A stretch of 57,471 nt of DNA from Clostridiales bacterium (GTDB lineage Bacteria > Bacillota > Clostridia > Lachnospirales > Lachnospiraceae), in NCBI GenBank assembly GCA_012735495.1, contig JAAYHD010000033.1, positions 1 to 57,471 of the forward strand, in the 5' to 3' direction. A program made the translations under genes and the position numbers. Below the pieces are notes generated by a model. That model worked only from the letters and a program-made list of their open reading frames with translations. It was not told where the DNA came from and did not search any database. Below, piece by piece: positions 49,771-57,471 of this stretch (within the stretch, counting starts at the first letter, position 1; each line of letters begins with the position of its first letter).

Positions 49771-52140
49771 TCAGGTGCTGCCGGGTGAATCCTGAACCTT
49801 TTCCCACAGGTACATTCTTGATGAGAAATCAGGCTGTATGCGGGTATCTTCATTATATCCCGTTCCTGCAAATGACGGTTTAAGCTTTACTCCCGCATTA
49901 TTGAACACGCAGCCCATGGCCTTGCAGTCTTCCGTTTCCCCGGGCATTTTCTTCACCATGGCAATGACATTGTGAACCAGGGAATCCTTCTTAATGTGAA
50001 TGGGTGATATCATGTTAATCAAATCCCCGAATATCTTGATGTTGAATGTCTGCCGCCGGTTCGTAAAATGATAGCACGCCCCGTCTTCCAGCCCTCTGGT
50101 CCTAAACCTTGCATGGGGGTAATTCGGTACAACCTCCTTATGCAGGTGCATCCCAACGGCCTCCGACTTGTCGGGAGCGACACACAGCCACTGGAATATC
50201 CCGTTTTCATTTATTTTAATACGGTAAAAATCACCGAACTGAAAAGTCCTGCGGTGCTTCTTGTAAAATTCTATCTGTTCCTTAACAATTTGATACTCTT
50301 CCCTGCTTAGCTCAGTTAGGTTGCATTCATATCCCAGCAAGCCGAAGGCAGCCACCTCAAAGCGGGTCTCGATGGATGTGTTGCGCAGGGTCTGATGGTT
50401 CGGGCACCCGGACACATGGGCTCCTATTACCGAAAGAGGGTAACCGTAGCTGTACCCGGACTGTATGGCAGCCCTGCATATGGCATCGGTATTGTCGCTT
50501 GCCCATACTTGGGGCATGTAGCACAGCATGCCGAGATCAAAGCGGTTGCCGCCTGAGGCACAGCTTTCAAAAAGAATGTAGGGGAAACGTTTTGTCAGGG
50601 TACCCAACACTTCGTATAATCCCATGATATAGCGATGGCTGAATTCCTTTTGCCTGTCGGCAGGAAGAGAGGAAGTATAACGGTCGGAAAATATCCGGTT
50701 CATATCCCACTTGACATAGCGGATGTTCGCGCTTGAAAACACCCTGGTCATTTCCTCAATTATATAGTTACGAATCTCTTCCCTGGTCAGGTCAAGAATC
50801 ATCTGGTTTCTTCCAAGGGAATGGGGTGCATCTGGAAGCTTGACCGCCCAGTCAGGATGGCTGCGGTATAAGTCGCTGTCTTCATTCACCATCTCCGGCT
50901 CCACCCAGATGCCAAAATCCATGCCAAGGGCGTTTATCTTCTCCGCAAGGCCCTTCAGCCCATGATTGAGCTTGTTCCTGTTCTCATGCCAGTCACCCAG
51001 TGAAGATGTATCGTCATTCCGGTTGCCAAACCAACCGTCATCCAGGACAAAAAGCTCAATTCCAGCCTCTGCGGCAGCCTTGGCCTGCTTCAAAAGCTTT
51101 CTCTCGTCGAACTTAAAGTAGTTTGCTTCCCAACTGTTAAGAAGAACCGGCCTTTCACGGTGCTTCCATTCACCCCGGATAATGTGGTTTCTTATAAAAT
51201 GATGCATGTTATGGCTCATTCCGGTATATCCGCGGTCCGAGTAAGTGAGAACCGCTTCAGGAGCTTCGAACGATTCGCCGGGCAAAAGCAAAAAGCTGAA
51301 ATTCTCAGGCTGAATGCCGTTGATTACCCTGACCTTTCCCAGGCTGCTTAATTCAACCGCCGCGTAATGCTCTCCGCTGTAAATAAGGTTAAAGCCGTAG
51401 CAGTCCCCGTATTCTTCACAGGTATTCTTACGGCTGAGCATGAAGAACGGGTTGCTGCGGTTGCCTGAAAAGCCGGTCTTGGAATCATTGACAATTATGC
51501 CGGGCTTTACGGGCATGTCACAGCGGTTCATTTCTCTTGCCCATGCCCCATGGAATGTGCTTAAAATATAATCATCCTCATCCAGGTCCAGTTGGCTGCT
51601 CATAATGCGTTCCAGCCGTATGCTCCTGTCCGAGGTGTTGACAAGCCTTGCGCTCCTTGTTATCACATTGCTGTCGTAGAATACGGAATATATTAGAATC
51701 AGCGTAATTCCATGGTTGCCGTCATACAGCTCAATCTCAAGGCTTACCGGTTGGTCGCCCTGTTTCTCAATATATGCGGACGGCAGGGTTTCAAGCTCCT
51801 TTTTTTCATTTAGGACCCTTGCTTCCCTGAACCTGAAATCACTGGTGCCGGAGCCGTCTCCATGGATAATCTCAATAAAGGCTTCCCTGACGTCCCCTTT
51901 ACCGTATGAGGAAATCTCCAGACACAAATCCTCCAGCCCTACATTCGGGAAATCCTTCGAGTAGGCAATCTGGGTGCCGCCAAGAAACCCTTCCTTCCGG
52001 ATCAGCGGTTCATAACCCTGCCACGGATTGATTTTCCTTCCATAATGCAAATGCTCCAGATGCCCCTGGGGCATTACCCTGAAGCAATAAGCGGTTTCAC
52101 GTGTCTCAAGGACAAATAAATCATCGATGCGGTATATCAT
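49771..52140 (-). CDS. Alpha-galactosidase, GH36
   Basis: A 789-residue intracellular GH36 enzyme, usual length for the bacterial AgaA-type group, hydrolysing terminal alpha-galactosides such as melibiose and raffinose. An N-terminal beta-supersandwich precedes the TIM barrel. LLNSWEANYFKFDE and ELFVLDDGWFG form the substrate site. The nucleophile is Asp479 in YVKWDMNR and the acid/base is Asp549 in WASDNTDA. FESCASGGNRFD contains the Cys/Gly loop typical of the group. The start at 52140 is fixed by AAGGAGG 6 bases upstream. It follows the GH2 gene by 34 bases and is probably co-transcribed. No transporter is adjacent. Confidence 0.94.
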   Translation of the reverse strand: MIYRIDDLFVLETRETAYCFRVMPQGHLEHLHYGRKINPWQGYEPLIRKEGFLGGTQIAYSKDFPNVGLEDLCLEISSYGKGDVREAFIEIIHGDGSGTSDFRFREARVLNEKKELETLPSAYIEKQGDQPVSLEIELYDGNHGITLILIYSVFYDSNVITRSARLVNTSDRSIRLERIMSSQLDLDEDDYILSTFHGAWAREMNRCDMPVKPGIIVNDSKTGFSGNRSNPFFMLSRKNTCEEYGDCYGFNLIYSGEHYAAVELSSLGKVRVINGIQPENFSFLLLPGESFEAPEAVLTYSDRGYTGMSHNMHHFIRNHIIRGEWKHRERPVLLNSWEANYFKFDERKLLKQAKAAAEAGIELFVLDDGWFGNRNDDTSSLGDWHENRNKLNHGLKGLAEKINALGMDFGIWVEPEMVNEDSDLYRSHPDWAVKLPDAPHSLGRNQMILDLTREEIRNYIIEEMTRVFSSANIRYVKWDMNRIFSDRYTSSLPADRQKEFSHRYIMGLYEVLGTLTKRFPYILFESCASGGNRFDLGMLCYMPQVWASDNTDAICRAAIQSGYSYGYPLSVIGAHVSGCPNHQTLRNTSIETRFEVAAFGLLGYECNLTELSREEYQIVKEQIEFYKKHRRTFQFGDFYRIKINENGIFQWLCVAPDKSEAVGMHLHKEVVPNYPHARFRTRGLEDGACYHFTNRRQTFNIKIFGDLINMISPIHIKKDSLVHNVIAMVKKMPGETEDCKAMGCVFNNAGVKLKPSFAGTGYNEDTRIQPDFSSRMYLWEKVQDSPGST

Positions 52141-52174
52141 GGGCAACCTCCTTTAGTTGATTGGTAATGCCAAT

Positions 52175-54625
52175 TCATTGCTCAGACTTCTCCACCCGGA
52201 AATATATATGCTTCTCTTCCAGACCCACGGGACAAATGGTTAATGCTCCTTCGCCCTTCATGCCCCTGGTTTTTACAAAAATGCCGGCCGCACCGCCCCT
52301 CAGGCTTAAGACCTTGGGGCCGATTATTTCGATGGCTCCCGATGCCTTAAGAACAACCGGCTCCTGATAATAATACAGCCTGTTTCCGTTTCGGTCATGG
52401 GCGGTTATCCTGACCAGGGCCACGTCATATGTCTCCTCTTCCTTAAGGCTTGTACTGCTGACCCTGTACTTAAGTTGCGGTTTGCCAACGGGGCCTTTTA
52501 CGACCTCCTTGACGACCCTTCCGTTCTTTATTGCCTCAAAACGGTAGCTGAAGCTCTTGCCGCCCCAACCTCCGGCATATTCGTAATAGAGGCTGACAGC
52601 CTTCTGCATGTCTATTCGGTTCTTAAGCAAGAGATACGCCATCTTAAGCTTGTATCGCAGGGGCAGGCCGGAAGGCCCATGCTCCTGTATGGCTTTGATA
52701 AGCTTCTTAAAGCCCTCCGCCGACTTGTGATCAATTTTCTCCTTCTTTTCCAGAAGCTCACCGATGAAGTCGTCAATTATAACAGGCGGGTGGGGTAAAT
52801 TCTTAAACCTGTCTCTTGCAGGACGGAACTCCTTGATAAACGCATCCCCTTTATATAACCGTATGCAGTCGGCATTGGTGAACGCATACACCTCTCCCAG
52901 CCTTCCTGCGGGATGGTCTCCTATATCCATTGACGAGCTTAACTCACAGACCGGATAAATTTCGCTTTGGCTTGCATATACCGCTGCTGCCGGTTTCGGA
53001 TTCCTGAACATATCCATGACACCGTGATAACAGATTCGGTCCCCGCTGCCAAAATCCTTGTGGGTATTGTAGTCGAACATGCACCAGCCAAAGCCTCCCG
53101 CTATATCCTCCTGTTCGAACAGGCTGTCCAACACCCTGGCATGCCTTAAAGCATGCTCAAGGCGGTGTTCTTCATCGTCGAAGGATTTTGTCGGATACAT
53201 ATGGCCGTTAAATTCCGATACCAGGTAAGGCACGTTTTTGGACGTCACGTCCTTCTTTTTGTCCAATCCCCTGTTTTTGCCGTTGTGAACGAAATCATTG
53301 TAGGTATAAACATCCTCAAGCAGATGGCTTTTCTTTATAAATCGGACTCCGCCGGTTTGTCTTGTGGGGTCAAGCTCATGGGCGATCCGGTTCGTTTCCG
53401 AATATAATTCATCATCGTCCTGGGATTCGTTAATTCTGACTCCCCACAGGATTATTGAGGGATGGTTGCGGTACTGCAGTACCATTTCCCGGACCTGCTC
53501 ACAGGCCCTTTTCTTCCACTCTTCATCACCGATGTGCTGCCAGCCCGGAATTTCAGTAAACACGAGAATCCCCAGCTCATCGCAGCGGTTAATGAAATGC
53601 TTCGACTGCGGATAATGGGATGTCCTCACCGCGTTTACCCCAAGCTCAAACTTTAGTATCTCCGCATCAAGCTGCTGCATGCTTTTTGGCATGGCATAAC
53701 CCACATAAGGGTAGCTTTGATGGCGGTTTAATCCAAGCAGCTTTACCTTCCTGTTGTTAAGGTAAAAGCCGTCCTTCTTAAACTCGCAGGTACGGAAACC
53801 GAAGCGGACATCCTTCTCATCCAGCAATGTGTCTCCTTCATATAAGGCAAGCTTCAGATAATATAAGTTCGGATGTTCCGTGTCCCACAGGGCAGGGTTG
53901 TCAATGGTAAACTCATATATAAAAAGGTGCTTGCCTGCGGACGAGCTTGAAGAATCCTTTGATGAATCCCCCGCATCAAACCTTCCGCCGCATACCTTTG
54001 TGCGCCGCCCATCCTCAAGTATGTATTCAAACAAATAATTGATTTCGTTTCTTTTATATTCTTCGCCTGACACGGATACCTGAAGCCTGACTATATATTT
54101 GCCATCGCCGGCATCCTCCGTCATGACAAATACATCCTCAACAGCCACCGGTTCTTTTATCTCTATGTACGCCTCACGATAAATACCGCCATAAGTCAGA
54201 TAATCAATGACATTGCCAAAGGGCGGCAGGTTGCGGTTTTCCCTGCTGTCCACCTCCATGGCAATGACATTTTCCCCTTCATAAACCAACCCGGGGCTTA
54301 AGTTTACGGTAAATGCCGTATAACCCCCGTAATGGGTGGCAAGCTTGCTTCCGTTCAGATAAACCGAAGCCACATGCGCCACTCCCTCAAATGTAAGAAG
54401 GACCTGCCTGCCCTTCCACTGCGGTTCCGCTGTAAATCTCCTTCGGTAGCAGCTTACAAACTGGTAAATGCCGTCATCGAAATAATTATATGGTGTCTCA
54501 GCATTTGCATGGGGAAGCCTTACTTCCTCCATCATACTGTCATCATAATCCGGATAAACCATCTCCGGCTCAAAGCTTTTGCCATACATCCAGCCGTCAT
54601 TTAGGGGAATACGCCTTGTCATCAT
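52175..54625 (-). CDS. GH2 beta-galactosidase-like glycoside hydrolase
   Basis: An 816-residue cytoplasmic GH2 enzyme. A sugar-binding jelly-roll domain (about 1-180, RQVLLTFEGVAHVASVYLNG) precedes an Ig-like domain and the TIM barrel, which starts near LLGLNRHQSYPYVGYAMP. The acid/base is Glu400 in WGVRINESQDD and the nucleophile is Glu471 in LVSEFNGHMYP. A C-terminal extension of about 250 residues holds beta domains. Beta-galactosidase is the likeliest activity given the alpha-galactosidase next door. The INES sequence departs from the GNES of LacZ, and other GH2 activities (beta-glucuronidase, mannosidase, arabinosidase) remain possible. AAGGAGA precedes two adjacent ATG codons. Confidence 0.85.
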   Translation of the reverse strand: MMTRRIPLNDGWMYGKSFEPEMVYPDYDDSMMEEVRLPHANAETPYNYFDDGIYQFVSCYRRRFTAEPQWKGRQVLLTFEGVAHVASVYLNGSKLATHYGGYTAFTVNLSPGLVYEGENVIAMEVDSRENRNLPPFGNVIDYLTYGGIYREAYIEIKEPVAVEDVFVMTEDAGDGKYIVRLQVSVSGEEYKRNEINYLFEYILEDGRRTKVCGGRFDAGDSSKDSSSSSAGKHLFIYEFTIDNPALWDTEHPNLYYLKLALYEGDTLLDEKDVRFGFRTCEFKKDGFYLNNRKVKLLGLNRHQSYPYVGYAMPKSMQQLDAEILKFELGVNAVRTSHYPQSKHFINRCDELGILVFTEIPGWQHIGDEEWKKRACEQVREMVLQYRNHPSIILWGVRINESQDDDELYSETNRIAHELDPTRQTGGVRFIKKSHLLEDVYTYNDFVHNGKNRGLDKKKDVTSKNVPYLVSEFNGHMYPTKSFDDEEHRLEHALRHARVLDSLFEQEDIAGGFGWCMFDYNTHKDFGSGDRICYHGVMDMFRNPKPAAAVYASQSEIYPVCELSSSMDIGDHPAGRLGEVYAFTNADCIRLYKGDAFIKEFRPARDRFKNLPHPPVIIDDFIGELLEKKEKIDHKSAEGFKKLIKAIQEHGPSGLPLRYKLKMAYLLLKNRIDMQKAVSLYYEYAGGWGGKSFSYRFEAIKNGRVVKEVVKGPVGKPQLKYRVSSTSLKEEETYDVALVRITAHDRNGNRLYYYQEPVVLKASGAIEIIGPKVLSLRGGAAGIFVKTRGMKGEGALTICPVGLEEKHIYFRVEKSEQ

Positions 54626-54693
54626 GACTCTCTCCTTTTATAAACCGCGTCACCGCCAGGCCATGCCAACACCGGGCAGTCACCTGTGTTTTG

Positions 54694-55407
54694 TTACGCA
54701 AAGTTTGACAAATCGATAACCGGAGCTTCCGGAAGCTTGTCGTTAAGCAGATCCGGCACAAGATTATACCAACTGCCGCACTTGTTAAGTATTATCGCAT
54801 CGGATGTGACAATCCTGCTTTCCCCCTCCAGGACAACGTCCACATTGTTTATTACCTCAACCTCCACCCTGAAGGGGCACCCGTCAAGAAGCTCATAAAT
54901 CAGGGTCTTCAGCCTTCCCGTGTTGGATACCGGGGCATCCAGGTAAAATACCGCCTCCTGAATATCCAGTCCCGATAAGTGCTCCCCAAGAATATGTATT
55001 GCGGCCCTTGTTTCATCAATTATCCGGTACGTCCCACGAAGTCCCGCCAGGTCCCGGATTGTACCATCCATGCACCTGACCAAAACACCTTTGGAAAAGG
55101 CAACTTCCAGGGTGATAATGGTATTCAGGCCGTCGATGACAACCCTGCCCGACAGCTCATTTCTTTCCAGCCTCTTTTTCTGCCGCAATTCAATTATGTC
55201 CCGGGAAGTGGTTGCCCTGACCAAGGCCAGCCGCTGCCGCTCGGAAAGAAGGTAATGATTGCCGACAAAAGTTGAAGCCCCCTTTATCGGATACCCTCTT
55301 TCAACAAGGTAAAGGATATCCTGCTGCGCTTTTTTCAACAACTCCATATTCTCCCGGTTAAAATCCCTTTCGTCCGTCGGTACGAAACCGCGCCTGGCAT
55401 TCGGCAT
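54694..55407 (-). CDS. DUF434/DUF5616-like protein
   Basis: A 237-residue cytoplasmic protein. The N-terminal half (RRGFVPTDERDFNRENM, RGYPIKGASTFVGNHYLLSERQR) matches what I recall of DUF434. The C-terminal half (VVIDGLNTIITLEVAFSKG, CMDGTIRDLAGLRGTYR, AVFYLDAPVSNTGRL) matches DUF5616. Asp residues in VIDGLN and YLDAPVS lie at positions reminiscent of PIN/NYN-type nuclease folds. That is inference only. Start is ATG at 55407, or GTG at 55416; no strong site decides. A sigma-A type promoter lies about 45 bases upstream. It is next to comEC and the galactosidase genes, but no functional link is evident. Confidence 0.65.
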   Translation of the reverse strand: MPNARRGFVPTDERDFNRENMELLKKAQQDILYLVERGYPIKGASTFVGNHYLLSERQRLALVRATTSRDIIELRQKKRLERNELSGRVVIDGLNTIITLEVAFSKGVLVRCMDGTIRDLAGLRGTYRIIDETRAAIHILGEHLSGLDIQEAVFYLDAPVSNTGRLKTLIYELLDGCPFRVEVEVINNVDVVLEGESRIVTSDAIILNKCGSWYNLVPDLLNDKLPEAPVIDLSNFA

Positions 55408-55450
55408 AGTAACCACTCTTCTTCAAAAGTATTTACCATTTATTACTTTT

Positions 55451-55479
55451 ATTTTAATACTTGCTTTTATATCGGTCAA
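55451..55479 (-). promoter_or_regulatory. Sigma-A type promoter for the DUF434-like gene
   Basis: On the minus strand TTGACC (55474-55479) and TAAAAT (55451-55456) are 17 bases apart, in the AT-rich gap after comEC. The predicted start is near 55444. Confidence 0.65.
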
Positions 55480-55510
55480 TGCGGCTGTTAAACAGTTTGG
55501 CGATATACAC

Positions 55511-57471
55511 TTATATGTCCTTTAAATGCCTTCTGATGCGCAGTCTTAACCCGTCTGTGATTAAAGAAACCGCACCGGTTTCATATGTTATATAAACTTC
55601 ACTTCCCGATTTGACCAGCCTTTCAAGAAGCTCGGCATGCGGATGCCCATAACTGTTGCCCCTTCCGCAGGATATGAGGGCATATTCCGGTTTTATAATG
55701 CTTAAAAGCACCTCGCTCGTGGAATTCCTGGAACCATGGTGGGATACCTTGAGAACATCATAATCTGTCTGAACAAATGCCGCCGGATTACTTATCCGGC
55801 TGTTTATCATTTCCCGCTCCTTAAAGAACTCCACAAGCATCCCTTCCCCTTTGGCTTCTATATCACCGGTCAGAAGCATATCGAAGTCCCCATAGCTGAT
55901 ACTTAACACCATTGAGTAGTCGTTGCCCGATGACGGCTGATACCCTATTGGAGGATGAAGGACGTGCATTATCAAATTGCCGTCGGTTATCCTGTCCCCC
56001 GATGCCATATATACAAGCTTTATTTTCTTGCCCCTTGCCATTTCCTCAAGCTTGGCATAAGTCCTGTTCCTTGTGTTTGTTTCCGGCAAAATCAAGTGCT
56101 TTACGGTTACCCGGCCTTCTTCAATGAGCTCCATAAGCCCGCTTACATGATCCTTATCGGTATGGGTAACAATGGCATAATCCAGGGTATCCACCCCTAT
56201 CGACAGCAGGTAAGGCGTAATCCTGCAGCTGCCCGCGCGGTTTACATCCTGGCTTCCTCCGTCTACAAGGTATGTTCCGCCGCTGCCGTTCCTGATGAAT
56301 ATCGCGTCTCCCTGACCAACATCAAGCATTGTAATATGAAGTTTTTTATCCGGCATTTGGACCGTAAGGACAGCCACGGCGGCGGCAAGGATTAATAAAA
56401 CTCTTAACTTTCTAATCCTTCTTGAACATATGATAAATAACGTTACCATCCCGTAATACAATAAAATTCTCACAAAGCCGGACCTTCCCACGGTAATCGT
56501 ATTACCGGGCAACTTACTTCCGACCTTACATACAGCTTCATAAATCTTAAGTATATAATTTGCTCCTCCGGCCAGGAAAATCCCAAGGGAAGAAGATATA
56601 ACCCCCACCATCCCCGCTGCCGCCGCGGCAAGCATAAGCAATGATGTAAGCGGCACCACCAGGAGATTGACTAATACGCCGTATAACGGAACCTGAAAGA
56701 AATAATAAAGGACTGCCGGTAAAGTCAGTACCTGGGCGGATATACTTGTATAAAGCCCTTTAACCAATCCGTTTTTCGTGCCGTGCATGCTATTAAGGCA
56801 CGGCAGTAATACGGCAATTCCCAGCACCGCTCCGAAAGACAGCAGGAACCCCGCCTGAAACAGCTCATAAGGGTTTTGAAGCAAAATAATAAATGCGCTT
56901 AGGGACAATGCCGATAGGATATCAAATGTCCTTCCGACAAGCCCTGCCAAAAGCAGAATAAAATACATTACAACCGCCCTGTTGGTGGAAACGCTGAAGT
57001 TGGTAAGTATTCCGTAGCAATAGACAAATGCCATGGATATAATGGTTGACGCATGGATTCCCAGCCCAAGCTTTTTAAACAAAAAATATATGGCTGCCCC
57101 CGCCATAGACACATGCAGGCCGGAAATGGCAAGGATATGGGAAATTCCGTTTTTCTGGTATAACGTTTTGACCTCCTCGTCCAGCATATATTTCTCACCG
57201 AGGACCATTGCCATTACAATACCTGCTTCCTTTTCGGGAAGAATTTTGCCATATGTATCTGCCAGCTTTTCTTTAGCAACAGACAAGGCATTACGAAAAA
57301 ATGAATAATTGCCGTCTATGACGGTTATGTCTTTTGCTGAAACCTTGTATGAGATGTTCTGGGATTTGTAATAGAGATATTCATTGAATTCTCCGGGATT
57401 CGTACCGGTTCTGAATTTTATGATGGTGCCTGACACCAGGATGGTGTTTCCGACCCGATACTGATTTGAAA
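55511..57471 (-). CDS. comEC: DNA internalisation competence protein ComEC (5' end beyond window)
   Basis: The frame stays open to the right edge, reading SNQYRVGNTILVSGTIIK, so the gene begins outside the window and the GTG at 57436 is not the true start. The visible part holds the end of the N-terminal OB-like DUF4131 domain (NPGEFNEYLYY). The Competence membrane domain follows (HILAISGLHVSMAGAAIYFLF, many helices). A C-terminal metallo-beta-lactamase domain has TMLDVGQGDAIFI, VTHTDKDHVSG and KVSHHGSRNST. It forms the channel that imports one DNA strand, and the last domain is thought to degrade the other. No comEA is visible. Confidence 0.95.
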   Translation of the reverse strand, partial: SNQYRVGNTILVSGTIIKFRTGTNPGEFNEYLYYKSQNISYKVSAKDITVIDGNYSFFRNALSVAKEKLADTYGKILPEKEAGIVMAMVLGEKYMLDEEVKTLYQKNGISHILAISGLHVSMAGAAIYFLFKKLGLGIHASTIISMAFVYCYGILTNFSVSTNRAVVMYFILLLAGLVGRTFDILSALSLSAFIILLQNPYELFQAGFLLSFGAVLGIAVLLPCLNSMHGTKNGLVKGLYTSISAQVLTLPAVLYYFFQVPLYGVLVNLLVVPLTSLLMLAAAAAGMVGVISSSLGIFLAGGANYILKIYEAVCKVGSKLPGNTITVGRSGFVRILLYYGMVTLFIICSRRIRKLRVLLILAAAVAVLTVQMPDKKLHITMLDVGQGDAIFIRNGSGGTYLVDGGSQDVNRAGSCRITPYLLSIGVDTLDYAIVTHTDKDHVSGLMELIEEGRVTVKHLILPETNTRNRTYAKLEEMARGKKIKLVYMASGDRITDGNLIMHVLHPPIGYQPSSGNDYSMVLSISYGDFDMLLTGDIEAKGEGMLVEFFKEREMINSRISNPAAFVQTDYDVLKVSHHGSRNSTSEVLLSIIKPEYALISCGRGNSYGHPHAELLERLVKSGSEVYITYETGAVSLITDGLRLRIRRHLKDI

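Overview
This is chromosomal DNA from a spore-forming member of the Clostridia. Gene order and protein style (FtsZ, Lgt with its inserted loop, SigE, SpoIIGA, PrkC) resemble Lachnospiraceae and relatives. Evidence for a Gram-positive endospore former includes spoIIGA-sigE-sigG, a SpoVD-type transpeptidase, a PASTA Ser/Thr kinase, strong AGGAGG ribosome binding sites with several TTG starts, and a MurE with the DNPR motif of meso-diaminopimelate peptidoglycan. Nearly all genes are on the minus strand. Only nrdR, the IS30 fragment and the glucan synthase pair are on the plus strand.

Layout from left to right. (1) 1-700: the tail of an IS30-family transposase, then nrdR with its own sigma-A type promoter and terminator. 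(2) 780-5040: a minus-strand galactose block made of galK, a TIM-barrel/amidotransferase-like protein of unknown activity, and an iron-dependent alcohol dehydrogenase. (3) 5150-7720: the mother-cell and forespore sigma block, spoIIGA-sigE-sigG. (4) 7950-21600: the division and cell-wall (dcw) cluster, transcribed mraZ-rsmH-ftsL-pbp-spoVD-mraY-murD-ftsW-murA-ftsQ-ftsZ. It starts at a promoter followed by phased MraZ-box repeats and ends at a strong terminator after ftsZ. It lacks murE, murF, murG, murB, murC and ftsA. (5) 21870-40080: a long run of compact minus-strand housekeeping genes: PAP2, pssA, psd, murE, priA, def, fmt, zinc peptidase, rsmB, rlmN, prpC, prkC, rsgA, rpe, thiN, ychF, lgt. 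(6) 40346-48900: a plus-strand pair that together make a complete cyclic beta-1,2-glucan synthase, split into a 2033-residue GT84 plus transglycosylase membrane protein and a separate 811-residue GH94 phosphorylase. (7) 49030-54625: a membrane-anchored protein of unknown function, a GH36 alpha-galactosidase and a GH2 beta-galactosidase-like enzyme. (8) 54690-57471: a DUF434/DUF5616-like protein and a ComEC that runs off the right edge.

How the genes work together. The dcw block makes lipid I precursors and the divisome, and leads directly into the sporulation sigma factors, each block with its own promoter. The housekeeping run couples translation (Def, Fmt, RsmB, RlmN, RsgA), the PrkC/PrpC signalling pair, lipid synthesis (PssA, Psd) and lipoprotein maturation (Lgt). 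The carbohydrate genes at both ends fit intracellular use of galactosides and glucans: GH36 and GH2 could free galactose, GalK could phosphorylate it, and the split glucan synthase could build beta-1,2-glucan whose length is trimmed by phosphorolysis. No sugar transporter or dedicated sugar regulator lies in the window.

The two best leads are the split cyclic glucan synthase and the unassigned enzyme beside galK. No tRNA, rRNA or CRISPR was seen. The only gene-free stretch over about 300 bases is 21537-21869. It holds the mraZ promoter, MraZ boxes, a bidirectional terminator and an unexplained inverted repeat.
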